Assembly (NCBI RefSeq): GCF_019090095.1
Contig: NZ_JAGQFP010000001.1
Location: forward strand, 1,550,001 to 1,614,000
Origin: Stutzerimonas stutzeri
GTDB lineage: Bacteria > Pseudomonadota > Gammaproteobacteria > Pseudomonadales > Pseudomonadaceae
DNA: 64,000 nt
Reading direction: 5' to 3'
In this document: in pieces, positions 34,820 through 45,812 of the stretch
Numbering within the stretch: position 1 is the first letter of the stretch
Layout: each line of letters starts with the position of its first letter
Notes under the pieces: generated by a model
What the model was told of the DNA's origin: nothing
Seen by the model: the letters and a program-made list of their open reading frames with translations, nothing else
The model's database searches: none
Made by a program: the position numbers and the translations under genes

Positions 34820-35581
34820 TCAGACACGCGCGAACAGCAGCATCAGCAGCCCCGCCGCGATCAACAGCGCGCCGCTGAAGCGATACCAGCACCTGCCCAG
34901 CGGCAGCACTTTTTCCGCCAGTACCAGCAGGCTGAGCAGCGCCATCGCCCACAGGCTCATCGCTCCGACTACCAGCAGCACGAGCATCAACGCCCAGCAG
35001 CAGCCCAGGCAATACAGGGCGTGTCGCACGCCGGTCTGCCAGGACCCGAGCAACCCAGGGAGCGCGTGATGCTGCAGGAAGCTCAACGGGTTTTGACAAT
35101 GCCGAAGACAGGCCGCCTTGGCCCTGCTCAGCTGGTAGGCGCCAGCCACCAGCAGCACCAGACCGCCTAACGCGGGCGGAAGCCGCAAGCGCATAGGATC
35201 GAGCACACCGGCATATTCACCGAGCATCTGCACGCCAGTGAGCAAGATCGCAAAACCGGACCATACGAGGACATAGGCGGCGCAAAACAGCCAGAGCCTG
35301 ACTCTGCGCTGTGGGTCGCGGGACAGGCAGCGTCGATAGACCAGGATCATCGGCAATGCTGCCGGCAACATCATCGCCTGCATCATCGTCAGCCACATGC
35401 CCAGAACGAACAGCCCCTGCGGCGAAAGCCAGTCGGTCGGCGGCATCTGCATGTCGCCCATGGCCGCCATCAGCGACGCCTCGCGCGCCGACCAATACCA
35501 GGCCAGCGCGCAGAGCCCGAGCACGCCCCCGGCGGAGGCTGCCGCCCCGCAGTCCAGGCGACTAGCCGCGAATGATGCCAT
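34820..35581 (-). CDS. DUF2182 integral membrane protein
   Basis: A 253-residue membrane protein with about six hydrophobic segments (VLGLCALAWYW, LFVLGMWLTMMQAMMLPAALPMILVY, LWLFCAAYVLVWSGFAILL, LGGLVLLVAGAYQL, GCCWALMLVLLVVGAMSL, FSGALLIAAGLLMLL). Met-rich MMQAMMLPAALPM and LYCLGCCWALM are family-typical and rich in soft metal ligands. The ATG at 35581 overlaps the end of the DUF1326 gene by 20 bases, implying coupling. DUF2182 and DUF1326 recur as neighbours in many genomes; their function is unknown to me, though metal handling is an obvious guess. Confidence 0.85.
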   Translation of the reverse strand: MASFAASRLDCGAAASAGGVLGLCALAWYWSAREASLMAAMGDMQMPPTDWLSPQGLFVLGMWLTMMQAMMLPAALPMILVYRRCLSRDPQRRVRLWLFCAAYVLVWSGFAILLTGVQMLGEYAGVLDPMRLRLPPALGGLVLLVAGAYQLSRAKAACLRHCQNPLSFLQHHALPGLLGSWQTGVRHALYCLGCCWALMLVLLVVGAMSLWAMALLSLLVLAEKVLPLGRCWYRFSGALLIAAGLLMLLFARV

Positions 35582-36200
35582 TTGGCCCCATATGCAGGTC
35601 GTAGAGCATGGCGTTGCTACCGGCATAATTCAGCGCGATGGCTCCCGAGGTTGTGAACTCGGCACTGGCACAATCGGCCTCACCAAACTCGAAGCCCTCC
35701 GGCAGGACGACTTTCGCCCGATGCAGCGAACCGTCCATCGGATTGAGGATGGGCGTAGCCCTGCCGTCGATCAGACCGGGCACGCGGATGCTCGCGGTCA
35801 GCGAATCCCGGTCCGTCACCACCTCGACCGGCACGAACTGCGGCTCGTGCATGGTCGATACCGTACTGGCAAAAATCGCGAAGAACGCTGTCGGCTCCTG
35901 CTCCTGGCCGCTGAGGATGGTCAGCAGCGCCTGACGTTGAGGCTCACTGGCACGCTCGTCGATGAAGGCCTGGCACTGCCCGTTACCCTCGTGGATCGCG
36001 CCCGGCCAAGCGAAGGTACAGGCGACGTTGAGATCATCCAGTGAGGTTTCGCCGAAATGCCCCTCGACGATATGGAACCCGACCGCCGCCTCGCACTTGC
36101 CATCCGTTGGCAGAGCGTTGAACTGACAGGGGCAGCCAAAATTGCAGTTGCACAGGTCCACACCGGGGCCGCGCAGACGCCAATCGGTATAGGTGTTCAT
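35562..36200 (-). CDS. DUF1326 cysteine-rich protein
   Basis: A 212-residue soluble protein. Near the N-terminus LCNCNFGCPCQF places Cys17, Cys19, Cys23 and Cys25 in a CxCx3CxC cluster, a likely metal-binding site. The rest is a beta-rich domain (AVGFHIVEGHFGETSLDDLN, PQFVPVEVVTD, HRAKVVLPEGFEFGEA). There is no signal peptide, so it should be cytoplasmic. It overlaps the DUF2182 membrane gene by 20 bases and heads a run that may include the multicopper oxidase. The family has no assigned function. Confidence 0.87.
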   Translation of the reverse strand: MNTYTDWRLRGPGVDLCNCNFGCPCQFNALPTDGKCEAAVGFHIVEGHFGETSLDDLNVACTFAWPGAIHEGNGQCQAFIDERASEPQRQALLTILSGQEQEPTAFFAIFASTVSTMHEPQFVPVEVVTDRDSLTASIRVPGLIDGRATPILNPMDGSLHRAKVVLPEGFEFGEADCASAEFTTSGAIALNYAGSNAMLYDLHMGPNGIIRG

Positions 36201-36483
36201 GACTCTCTCCTCGCTGAGCGGAAACGCTCTTCTCTCAGCTTAAGCTGCGCGGCGGCGAGTCTTAGACGGAGTCGGCATTTAACCCGAACAGCTGCGCCGC
36301 GGCCCGAATAAGCAGGGGAAGTGCCGCCAGCAGGCACCCTTACCGGAGCCGCCATCTTCGGCCGTTCCGACCTGCCTCCCCTTCCGAACCGGCCGAATGG
36401 ACAGCGGCCTCCCGAATGTTTCACGAACCCTTGCCCTCGATCAGGCGTCTACCGAACACCTTTACATACACCGAGGATGCTCC

Positions 36484-37317
36484 ATGCACACCACAGCAGC
36501 TCGTGCACACGACGACGTCAGCAAGGGCCTGATCTGGCTTGCCCGCAGCGGGTATGCCGCGCGAGGCGTGGTCTACCTGATCATCGGCGCCTTCGCCTTT
36601 ACGGCCGGGATCGGCGGCGGTGAAACGGTCGGCACCAAAGGCGCCATTCAACAGTTGTTGAGCCAGCCGTTCGGCGAAACCCTGCTATGGATCATGGTGA
36701 TAGGCCTGGTGGCCTATTCCGTATGGCGACTGACTCAGGCGATCACCGACCCCGAAGGACACGGCACCGACGCCAAGGGGCTCGCGATCCGGGCCGGCTT
36801 GGTCGGCAGCGCCATCGCCTACGCCCTGCTCACCTTGTTCACGCTGGGCCTGCTCGGTAGCCCGCTGGGCGAGGCCGGGGGCAGCGGCGGCTCGGGCGGA
36901 CAGGACTTCCTCTCCGGCCTGCTCGGCTGGAAGCACTCCAACTATCTGGTCTATCTCATCGCCCTGGTGCCGCTCGGCGTCGGCATCGCGCACGTCATCA
37001 AGGGCTGGAAAGCCAAGTTCGAGAAATACTTCAACGCCTCCGAACACGTCATGCGCTGGGTGCGGCCAATATCCCGACTGGGCCTGATCGCACGCGGCGT
37101 GGCCTTCTTCGTGGTCGCCGGCATGCTCTTCACCGGAGGCGCCCGCTACGAGCCGACCGATCCACCCGGTTTGGAAGATGCGTTGAACGCGCTGCAGACG
37201 CTTCCCTTCGGCACCTTCTGGCTGTCGCTGGTCGGCCTCGGGCTGGTCGCCTTCGCCCTCTACAGCTTCTCCGAAGCGATCTGGCGGCGCATCGATGTCC
37301 CTGCGGCTTTCCACTGA
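36484..37317 (+). CDS. DUF1206 membrane protein
   Basis: A 277-residue membrane protein built from three repeats of a two-helix module: ARSGYAARGVVYLIIGAFAF, the IRAGLVGSAIAYALLTLFTL stretch, and SRLGLIARGVAFFVVAGMLF. Each repeat has a second membrane helix after a cytoplasmic or periplasmic loop. This triplicated design is typical of DUF1206. Function is unknown. The start at 36484 follows GAGGATGCTCC; a frame from 36397 is longer but lacks support. It is divergent from DUF1326 and is followed by a hairpin terminator before the convergent guaA. Confidence 0.85.
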   Translation: MHTTAARAHDDVSKGLIWLARSGYAARGVVYLIIGAFAFTAGIGGGETVGTKGAIQQLLSQPFGETLLWIMVIGLVAYSVWRLTQAITDPEGHGTDAKGLAIRAGLVGSAIAYALLTLFTLGLLGSPLGEAGGSGGSGGQDFLSGLLGWKHSNYLVYLIALVPLGVGIAHVIKGWKAKFEKYFNASEHVMRWVRPISRLGLIARGVAFFVVAGMLFTGGARYEPTDPPGLEDALNALQTLPFGTFWLSLVGLGLVAFALYSFSEAIWRRIDVPAAFH

Positions 37318-37395
37318 GGGGACCGGCAAAGCAAAGCCCGACATTGCGCCATAACACCGTGCTTGGCGATGCAGAACGCTAGTTGAATTTGCCAG

Positions 37396-37436
37396 ACCCC
37401 AAAAGCCGAAAGCCCGCAATCATGCGGGCTTTCGGG
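37396..37436. terminator. Hairpin terminator between DUF1206 gene and guaA
   Basis: CCGAAAGCCCGCA (37406-37418) pairs with TGCGGGCTTTCGG (37423-37435) around ATCA, a 13-bp perfect stem, with A4 before it. It separates convergent genes and probably serves guaA on the minus strand, where the A run gives Us. Confidence 0.7.
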
Positions 37437-37479
37437 GTGCTTCTTGCCACTCGGCGCCGGTTCTATACCGGACGTGTGA

Positions 37480-39060
37480 TCACTCCCACTCGATCGTCGC
37501 CGGCGGCTTGCTCGAGACGTCGTAGGTGACGCGCGAGATGCCTTCGATCTCGTTGATGATGCGGTTGGAGACCTTTTCCAGCAGTTCGTACGGCAGGTGC
37601 GCCCAGCGTGCGGTCATGAAATCGATGGTTTCCACTGCACGCAACGCGACGACCCAGGCGTAGCGGCGGCCATCGCCGACGACACCCACCGACTTGACCG
37701 GCTGGAACACCACGAACGCCTGGCTGGTCTTGTGGTACCAGTCGAAGTTGCGCAGTTCCTGAATGAAGATGTGGTCAGCGCGACGCAGCAGGTCGGCGTA
37801 TTCCTTCTTCACTTCGCCGAGGATACGCACGCCCAGACCCGGGCCCGGGAATGGGTGGCGGTAGACCATGTCGTACGGCAGGCCCAGCTCCAGGCCGATC
37901 TTGCGGACCTCGTCCTTGAACAACTCACGCAGCGGTTCGACCAGCTTGAGGTTCATTTCCTCCGGCAGGCCTCCGACGTTGTGGTGGGATTTGATCACAT
38001 GGGCCTTGCCACTCTTGGCGCCGGCAGACTCGATAACGTCCGGGTAGATGGTGCCTTGGGCGAGGAACTGAATGTTGTCCAGCTTGCTAGCCTGGGCATC
38101 GAACACGTCGATGAAGGTACGGCCGATGATCTTGCGCTTCTTTTCCGGATCGGCTTCGCCAGCGAGGTTTTCGAGGAACTGCGCCTCGGCGTCCGCGCGA
38201 ATCACCTTGACGCCCATGTTCTCGGCGAACATCGCCATCACCTGATCGCCTTCGTGCAGGCGCAGCAGGCCGTTGTCGACGAATACGCAGGTCAGCTGAT
38301 CACCGATGGCCTTGTGCAGCAGCGCCGCGACCACCGAGGAGTCGACGCCGCCGGACAGGCCCAGCAGCACGTTGGCCGAACCGACCTGAGTACGTACCTG
38401 CTCGACCAGGTCGTCGACGATGTTGGACGGTGTCCACAGCGCTTCGCAGCCGCAGATGTCCAGCAGGAAGCGCGACAGGATGCGCCCGCCCTGACGGGTG
38501 TGGGTCACTTCCGGGTGGAACTGCACGCCGTAGTAGCGGCGAGCATCGTCACCCATCGCGGCGATCGCGCAGCTCGGCGTGCTGGCGAGGATATGGAAGC
38601 CTTCCGGCAGGTCGGTAACCTTGTCGCCGTGGCTCATCCAGACGTCGAGGCCGAACACGCCGTCGTCGTCCATGTGGTCTTCGATACCGTCGAACAGCTC
38701 GGACTTGCCAACCAGATCGACGCGGGCGTAGCCGAACTCGCGCTCATCCGAGCCCTGCACCTTGCCGCCGAGCTGCTCGGACATGGTCTGCATGCCGTAG
38801 CAGATGCCGAACAGCGGCACGCCCAGATCGAATACGGCCTGAGGTGCGCGCGGGCTGCCTTCGGCATGCACCGATTCCGGGCCGCCGGCGAGAATGATGC
38901 CGCGTGGTGCGAAAGCGCGGATGTCCTCGTCGCTCATGTCGAACGGGTGCAGTTCGCAGTAGACGCCGATCTCGCGAACGCGACGGGCGATCAGCTGGGT
39001 GTACTGCGAGCCGAAGTCCAGGATCAGGATGCGGTGAGCGTGAATATCTTGATGGGCCAT
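37480..39060 (-). CDS. guaA: GMP synthase (glutamine-hydrolysing)
   Basis: A 526-residue enzyme that converts XMP to GMP using ATP and glutamine. The class I glutamine amidotransferase domain comes first ([15 protein letters not shown], catalytic Cys in GICYGMQ near residue 87, HPEVTH). The ATP-pyrophosphatase domain follows, with the P-loop [13 protein letters not shown] near residue 233, and the dimerisation domain ends in [10 protein letters not shown]. It follows guaB by about 100 bases on the same strand, the standard guaBA operon for the last two steps of GMP synthesis. Confidence 0.97.
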   Translation of the reverse strand: MAHQDIHAHRILILDFGSQYTQLIARRVREIGVYCELHPFDMSDEDIRAFAPRGIILAGGPESVHAEGSPRAPQAVFDLGVPLFGICYGMQTMSEQLGGKVQGSDEREFGYARVDLVGKSELFDGIEDHMDDDGVFGLDVWMSHGDKVTDLPEGFHILASTPSCAIAAMGDDARRYYGVQFHPEVTHTRQGGRILSRFLLDICGCEALWTPSNIVDDLVEQVRTQVGSANVLLGLSGGVDSSVVAALLHKAIGDQLTCVFVDNGLLRLHEGDQVMAMFAENMGVKVIRADAEAQFLENLAGEADPEKKRKIIGRTFIDVFDAQASKLDNIQFLAQGTIYPDVIESAGAKSGKAHVIKSHHNVGGLPEEMNLKLVEPLRELFKDEVRKIGLELGLPYDMVYRHPFPGPGLGVRILGEVKKEYADLLRRADHIFIQELRNFDWYHKTSQAFVVFQPVKSVGVVGDGRRYAWVVALRAVETIDFMTARWAHLPYELLEKVSNRIINEIEGISRVTYDVSSKPPATIEWE

Positions 39061-39161
39061 TTTTTTCCCCTGGGAAAAACGGCTGAAGGCTGAACGCCAG
39101 CGACCGAACGAGGCCTATGCTCATCCAGCCGCTTGGCGATCAGCCTCCAGCGACAGAAATA

Positions 39162-41307
<2,146 letters not shown>

Positions 41308-41433
41308 GGGTGCTCGAACGGTTGGTGAGGAGGCCGCGCAGCTTAGCGCTGCACTCGGCCCGGTCAAGCCTGTGCGACAAGCGCCCTGCAGTTTCGGTTT
41401 GCGCCAGCTCTGGGCCGGCTTATCATCGCCACC

Positions 41434-42810
41434 ATGCTCACAGATCCCTTCCAACGCCTGAACCTCGACCGCGAAGTGCTGACCGTCAGCCAGCTCAACA
41501 ACCGTGCGCGGCTGTTGCTGGAAGACGTATTCGCCCAAGTCTGGGTCGAGGGCGAGATATCCAATTTGGCCAAGCCCGCCTCCGGCCACATCTATTTCAC
41601 CCTCAAGGACAAGCATGCGCAGGTCCGTTGCGCACTGTTCCGGCAGAACGCGCTTCGCGTGCGCCAGGCGCTGCGCGACGGACTGGCAGTGAAGGTGCGT
41701 GGACGGGTCTCCTTGTTCGAGGGGCGTGGCGACTACCAGCTGATTCTCGACAATGTCGAGCCGGCCGGCGACGGCTCGCTGCGCCTGGCGTTCGAAGCAC
41801 TGAAAGAAAAGCTCAGTGCCGAAGGCCTGTTCGACGCCGCAGGCAAGCGCGCCCTGCCCGCTCACCCCAGCCGCATCGGCATTGTCAGCTCGCCGACCGG
41901 CGCGGTGATTCGCGACATCATCTCGGTGTTCCGCCGACGCGCACCGCAGGTATCCCTGACACTGGTGCCGACGCCCGTACAAGGCCGCGAAGCAACCGCG
42001 CAGATCGTCCGCGCGCTGGAGCTGGCCGACCGCGGCGGTTTCGACGCGCTGATCCTGGCCCGTGGCGGCGGCTCGCTGGAAGATCTCTGGTGTTTCAATG
42101 AGGAACGCGTGGCGAGGGCCGTCGCCGCCTGCGAGACGCCGATCGTCTGCGCCGTCGGGCACGAGACCGATGTCTCCATCGCCGATTTCGTCGCCGACGT
42201 GCGCGCCCCGACCCCCTCCGCCGCTGCCGAACTGCTCGCGCCCAGCAGCGCCGATATGCGCCAGCGCCTGGACGGCCTGCGCCAGCGCCTGCTGCTGCGG
42301 ATTCGCGATCGCCTGCACCGGGACAATTCACGCCTCGAAAGCCTGCAACGTCGCCTGCGCCACCCCGGCGAACGGCTGCAACAGCAGGCTCAGCGCATCG
42401 ATGACCTGGAGCAGCGGCTGCTACGTGGCATCGACCGACGGCTGTGCGCCGGGCAGGAGCGTCTCGCCCGCCTCGAGACCCGGCTTTCCGGACAGCATCC
42501 TGGTCGCCAGCTGAACCTGCTGCGACAGCGCCTCGAGCATCTGTCCACACGCCTGCCGCGCGCCATGCAGGATCGGCTGAAAGGCCAACGGCACCAGTTG
42601 CAGGCGCTGGCACAGACACTCAACGTGGTCAGCCCGCTGGCCACGCTGTCACGTGGCTACAGCATCCTGCTCGACGAGCGTGGCCAGGCGATTCGTCGCG
42701 CCGACCAGACCCAACCCGGCCAACGATTGAAGGCGCGCCTGGGCGAAGGCGAGCTGGAAGTCCGGGTCGAAGACAACCACCTCGAACCGGTGACCCTGCC
42801 GCTGCTATAG
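41434..42810 (+). CDS. xseA: Exodeoxyribonuclease VII large subunit
   Basis: A 458-residue subunit of the ssDNA exonuclease VII. The N-terminal OB-fold domain contains LTVSQLNNRARLLLEDVF and VWVEGEISNLAKPASGHIYFTLKD. The catalytic region follows, with RIGIVSSPTGAVIRDI, ILARGGGSLEDLWCFN and CAVGHETDVSIADFVAD. The C-terminal half is long coiled-coil helix (RLDGLRQRLLLRIRDRL and on). The start at 41434 gives the usual N-terminus. The small subunit xseB is not in this window. Confidence 0.96.
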   Translation: MLTDPFQRLNLDREVLTVSQLNNRARLLLEDVFAQVWVEGEISNLAKPASGHIYFTLKDKHAQVRCALFRQNALRVRQALRDGLAVKVRGRVSLFEGRGDYQLILDNVEPAGDGSLRLAFEALKEKLSAEGLFDAAGKRALPAHPSRIGIVSSPTGAVIRDIISVFRRRAPQVSLTLVPTPVQGREATAQIVRALELADRGGFDALILARGGGSLEDLWCFNEERVARAVAACETPIVCAVGHETDVSIADFVADVRAPTPSAAAELLAPSSADMRQRLDGLRQRLLLRIRDRLHRDNSRLESLQRRLRHPGERLQQQAQRIDDLEQRLLRGIDRRLCAGQERLARLETRLSGQHPGRQLNLLRQRLEHLSTRLPRAMQDRLKGQRHQLQALAQTLNVVSPLATLSRGYSILLDERGQAIRRADQTQPGQRLKARLGEGELEVRVEDNHLEPVTLPLL

Positions 42811-42983
42811 CGCATCACCGCAGGACGGGCCCGTCGCGAAATCTCAGCAGGGCACGCCGTCCAGCTGGATGTCCCTTCAATGAACATCTTCGATGCGTAG
42901 CGCCGGGCCCGGTTAGGCTTCGGCCCTTTCCCTCACCCGGCGTTTACGCGAGGATGTGCCCGTCCTTTCAAGCGGAATCGCTC

Positions 42984-43808
42984 ATGCTACGCATCGTCGC
43001 CCTGCTGTTGTCCTTGGCACTGGTCCTTCCCGCTCATGCCGAAGGTTTCCTCACCCGCCTGCTGAACAAACCGTATCCGGGTGGCGTGGCAGTGATCGAT
43101 CTGGGTAATGACGCCAGCGCACCCAGCGCGCGATACGACGGCAAACCGGTGCTGGTGGTGCGCGAAGACGGGCAGCGCTGGATCGCCATCGTCGGCCTCC
43201 CGCTGACCGTCAAAGCCGGCCAGCAATCGCTGGTCGTCGACGGCCAGACGCAGAGCTTCCGTGTCGAGCCACGCACCTACCGCGAGCAACGCATCACGCT
43301 GAAAAACCAGCGGCAGGTGAATCCCAATCCGGCCGACCTCAAGCGCATCGAGCGCGAACTGGACGAACAGACACAGGCCTACCGGCAGTTCAGCCCGCGC
43401 CAACCCAGCAACCTGTTGTTCGACAAGCCGGTCAACGGCCCGCTGTCCTCGCCGTTCGGCCTGCGCCGTTTCTTCAATGGCGAAGAGCGCAATCCCCACT
43501 CGGGCCTGGACTTCGCCGTCCCGGCGGGCACGCCCGTCAAGGCACCGGCCGCCGGCAAGGTGATCCTCACGGGCAACTACTTCTTCAATGGCAACACGGT
43601 GTTCGTCGACCACGGCCAGGGCCTGATCAGCATGTTCTGCCACCTGTCGAAGATCGACGTGAAGGTCGGCGACGAGCTTTCCCGTGGCGCCGTGCTGGGC
43701 AGAGTCGGCTCGACAGGCCGAGCCACCGGCCCCCACCTGCACTGGAACGTCAGCCTCAACGATGCACGCATCGATCCATCCATCTTCATCGGTGCATTCA
43801 AGCGCTGA
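42984..43808 (+). CDS. M23 family (LytM-type) metallopeptidase
   Basis: A 274-residue secreted peptidase. A Sec signal peptide ends after PAHA (residue 19). The LytM domain is in the last 130 residues, with zinc ligands in NPHSGLDFAVP (HxxxD) and GPHLHWNVSL (HxH), both intact, so it should be an active peptidoglycan endopeptidase rather than a degenerate activator. The linker carries KRIERELDEQTQAYRQF. The start at 42984 coincides with the signal peptide; the frame extends upstream through the end of xseA only by chance. It probably trims cell wall in the periplasm. Confidence 0.9.
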   Translation: MLRIVALLLSLALVLPAHAEGFLTRLLNKPYPGGVAVIDLGNDASAPSARYDGKPVLVVREDGQRWIAIVGLPLTVKAGQQSLVVDGQTQSFRVEPRTYREQRITLKNQRQVNPNPADLKRIERELDEQTQAYRQFSPRQPSNLLFDKPVNGPLSSPFGLRRFFNGEERNPHSGLDFAVPAGTPVKAPAAGKVILTGNYFFNGNTVFVDHGQGLISMFCHLSKIDVKVGDELSRGAVLGRVGSTGRATGPHLHWNVSLNDARIDPSIFIGAFKR

Positions 43809-43829
43809 TCAACTTCCCGGTACCCTGAC

Positions 43830-44372
43830 ATGCTGATTGACGCGAACGAATCGACCCTCCTCATCATCGATATTCAGGAACGGCTGTTTCCCGCTATCGA
43901 AGCCAATACGTCATTGGCCGAGCACAGCGCCTGGCTGATCCAAGTGGCCCAGCGCATTGGCGTGCCGGTGCTCTTGACCGAGCAGTACAGCAAGGGGCTC
44001 GGCCCGACGATCGCCGCACTGCGCGATGGCATGGCTGACGAGGCGATCATCGAGAAGCTGCATTTTTCGGCAGCCCGTGACGGCGAGCTGTTCAAACGTC
44101 CCGGTGGTGAGCGCAAGCAGTTCATCGTCAGCGGCATCGAGACACACATCTGCGTGCTGCAGACGGTGCTCGATCTGCTGGCTCGCGGTAATCAGGTATT
44201 CGTTGTCGAAGAAGCCGTTGGCTCGCGCCGTGCCAGCGACAAGGCGCTTGGCCTGGCGCGCATGCAGCAGGCCGGCGCCAGCATCGTGTCGCGGGAAATG
44301 GTTGCGTTCGAGTGGATGGAACAGGCCGGGACGGATCTGTTCCGCTCGATCAGCCGCGAATTCATTCGCTAG
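43830..44372 (+). CDS. Isochorismatase-like hydrolase (YcaC type)
   Basis: A 180-residue cysteine hydrolase of the isochorismatase superfamily. The catalytic triad is readable: Asp in LLIIDIQERLF (residue 14), Lys in IIEKLHFSA (near 78) and Cys in GIETHICVLQTV (near 108). The substrate of YcaC-type proteins is not firmly known. It starts 21 bases after the M23 gene and is followed by a mechanosensitive channel 41 bases on, so the three may be cotranscribed. Confidence 0.88.
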   Translation: MLIDANESTLLIIDIQERLFPAIEANTSLAEHSAWLIQVAQRIGVPVLLTEQYSKGLGPTIAALRDGMADEAIIEKLHFSAARDGELFKRPGGERKQFIVSGIETHICVLQTVLDLLARGNQVFVVEEAVGSRRASDKALGLARMQQAGASIVSREMVAFEWMEQAGTDLFRSISREFIR

Positions 44373-44413
44373 CAAGCACCGAGGCGGCAACAGGAATCTG
44401 ACGGAGCACTGTC

Positions 44414-45718
44414 ATGCAGGACGAACTGAGCATCTGGCTGGGCTGGCTCAGCGAGCATCCAGAGCTGCAAACGCTGGTGGCGAGCGCGGCGCTGATCTTC
44501 ACGGCCTGGCTCGCCAACTGGGTGGTCAAACGCATCCTGGTGCGCGGCCTTTACCAGCTCGTGCGCAGCTCGAGGGAAACCGAGCTGCAGGATTTCGGCA
44601 TCATTCGCCGGCTGTCCAACATCGTTCCGGCGCTGATTCTGTCGATCGGCGTGAACACCGTTCCGGGATTGCCGGAAGCGGCTGTCACGGTGGTACGCAA
44701 CGTCTGCGGCGGGTTCATCGTGCTGACCATCGCGCTCGCCCTGGGCGCGCTGCTGGACATCATCAACATGATGTACCAGCGCCGGGCCGATGCGCATGTG
44801 CACCCGATCAAGGGGTACCTGCAGGTCGTCAAGATCGCCATCTACGCAATCGCGACCATTCTCATCATCGCCACGCTGATCGACCGCTCCCCGCTGATTC
44901 TGCTGTCCGGCCTCGGCGCCATGGCCGCTGTGCTGCTGCTGATCTTCCAGGACACCCTGCTGTCGCTGGTGGCCAGCGTGCAGATTTCCTCCAACGACAT
45001 CATTCGCGTCGGCGACTGGATCGAGATGCCGCAACTCAACGCCGACGGCGACGTGATCGACATCGCGTTGCATACGGTGAAGGTGCAGAACTGGGACAAG
45101 ACCATCACCAATATCCCGACCAAGCGCTTTATCAGCGACTCGTTCAAGAACTGGCGCGGCATGCAGGAAAGCGGCGGGCGGCGGATCAAGCGCAGCCTGT
45201 TTCTGGATCAACAGAGCGTGCACTTTCTCAGCAGCGATGAATGCGAGCACCTGCATCGCTTCAACCTGCTGGACGAGTACCTCACCGAGAAACGCCGCGA
45301 GATCGACGCCTGGAATGCCAAGCTCGAAGAACGCGGCAAGGAGCCGGTCAACACCCGGCGCATCACCAACGTCGGCAGCTTTCGTGCCTATGTCGAACAT
45401 TACCTGCGCAATCACGGCGGCATTCATCAGGGCATGACGCTGATGGTCCGCCAGCTCAGCCCGACCGCCGACGGCCTGCCGCTGGAGATCTATTGCTTCA
45501 CCAACACGGTGGCCTGGATCCAGTACGAAGCGATCCAATCGGACATCTTCGACCACCTGCTGGCGATTCTTCCGGAGTTCGGCCTGCGTGTGTTCCAGCA
45601 CCCGAGCGGGAGCGACATGCGCGATTGGCGCGCCTCGCTGGGGCAGCGTGGCGAAGCGGCGATGCAGGAGCGGCAACCGCAGCCAACCGGCCCGGAGCCC
45701 AGCACCAGCCTGCAATAG
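44414..45718 (+). CDS. Mechanosensitive ion channel family protein (YbdG/MscM type)
   Basis: A 434-residue MscS-superfamily channel. Hydrophobic segments lie at LVASAALIFTAWLANWVV, IVPALILSIGVNTVP, VCGGFIVLTIALALGALLDII, VVKIAIYAIATILIIATL and ILLSGLGAMAAVLLLIFQDTL. The conserved MscS beta domain follows (DIIRVGDWIEMP, GDVIDIALHTVKVQNWDKTI, IPTKRFISDSFKNW). The long C-terminal soluble domain (250-434) fits YbdG, which opens on hypo-osmotic shock and contributes the small MscM conductance. It ends convergent with oprC. Confidence 0.9.
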   Translation: MQDELSIWLGWLSEHPELQTLVASAALIFTAWLANWVVKRILVRGLYQLVRSSRETELQDFGIIRRLSNIVPALILSIGVNTVPGLPEAAVTVVRNVCGGFIVLTIALALGALLDIINMMYQRRADAHVHPIKGYLQVVKIAIYAIATILIIATLIDRSPLILLSGLGAMAAVLLLIFQDTLLSLVASVQISSNDIIRVGDWIEMPQLNADGDVIDIALHTVKVQNWDKTITNIPTKRFISDSFKNWRGMQESGGRRIKRSLFLDQQSVHFLSSDECEHLHRFNLLDEYLTEKRREIDAWNAKLEERGKEPVNTRRITNVGSFRAYVEHYLRNHGGIHQGMTLMVRQLSPTADGLPLEIYCFTNTVAWIQYEAIQSDIFDHLLAILPEFGLRVFQHPSGSDMRDWRASLGQRGEAAMQERQPQPTGPEPSTSLQ

Positions 45719-45767
45719 CGACGACACACCGGACACCGAAGCACGCGTTGGCGCGGCGGCGCAAGCA

Positions 45768-45798
45768 AGCCGGAGCAGGCACGCCGCCTGCTCCGTTT
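45768..45798. terminator. Hairpin between convergent mechanosensitive channel gene and oprC
   Basis: CGGAGCAGGC (45771-45780) pairs perfectly with GCCTGCTCCG (45786-45795) around ACGCC, followed by TTT. The U tract is short, so strength is uncertain, but the position between two gene ends fits a terminator. Confidence 0.6.
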
Positions 45799-45812
45799 GC
45801 CTGTGCCCCGGC

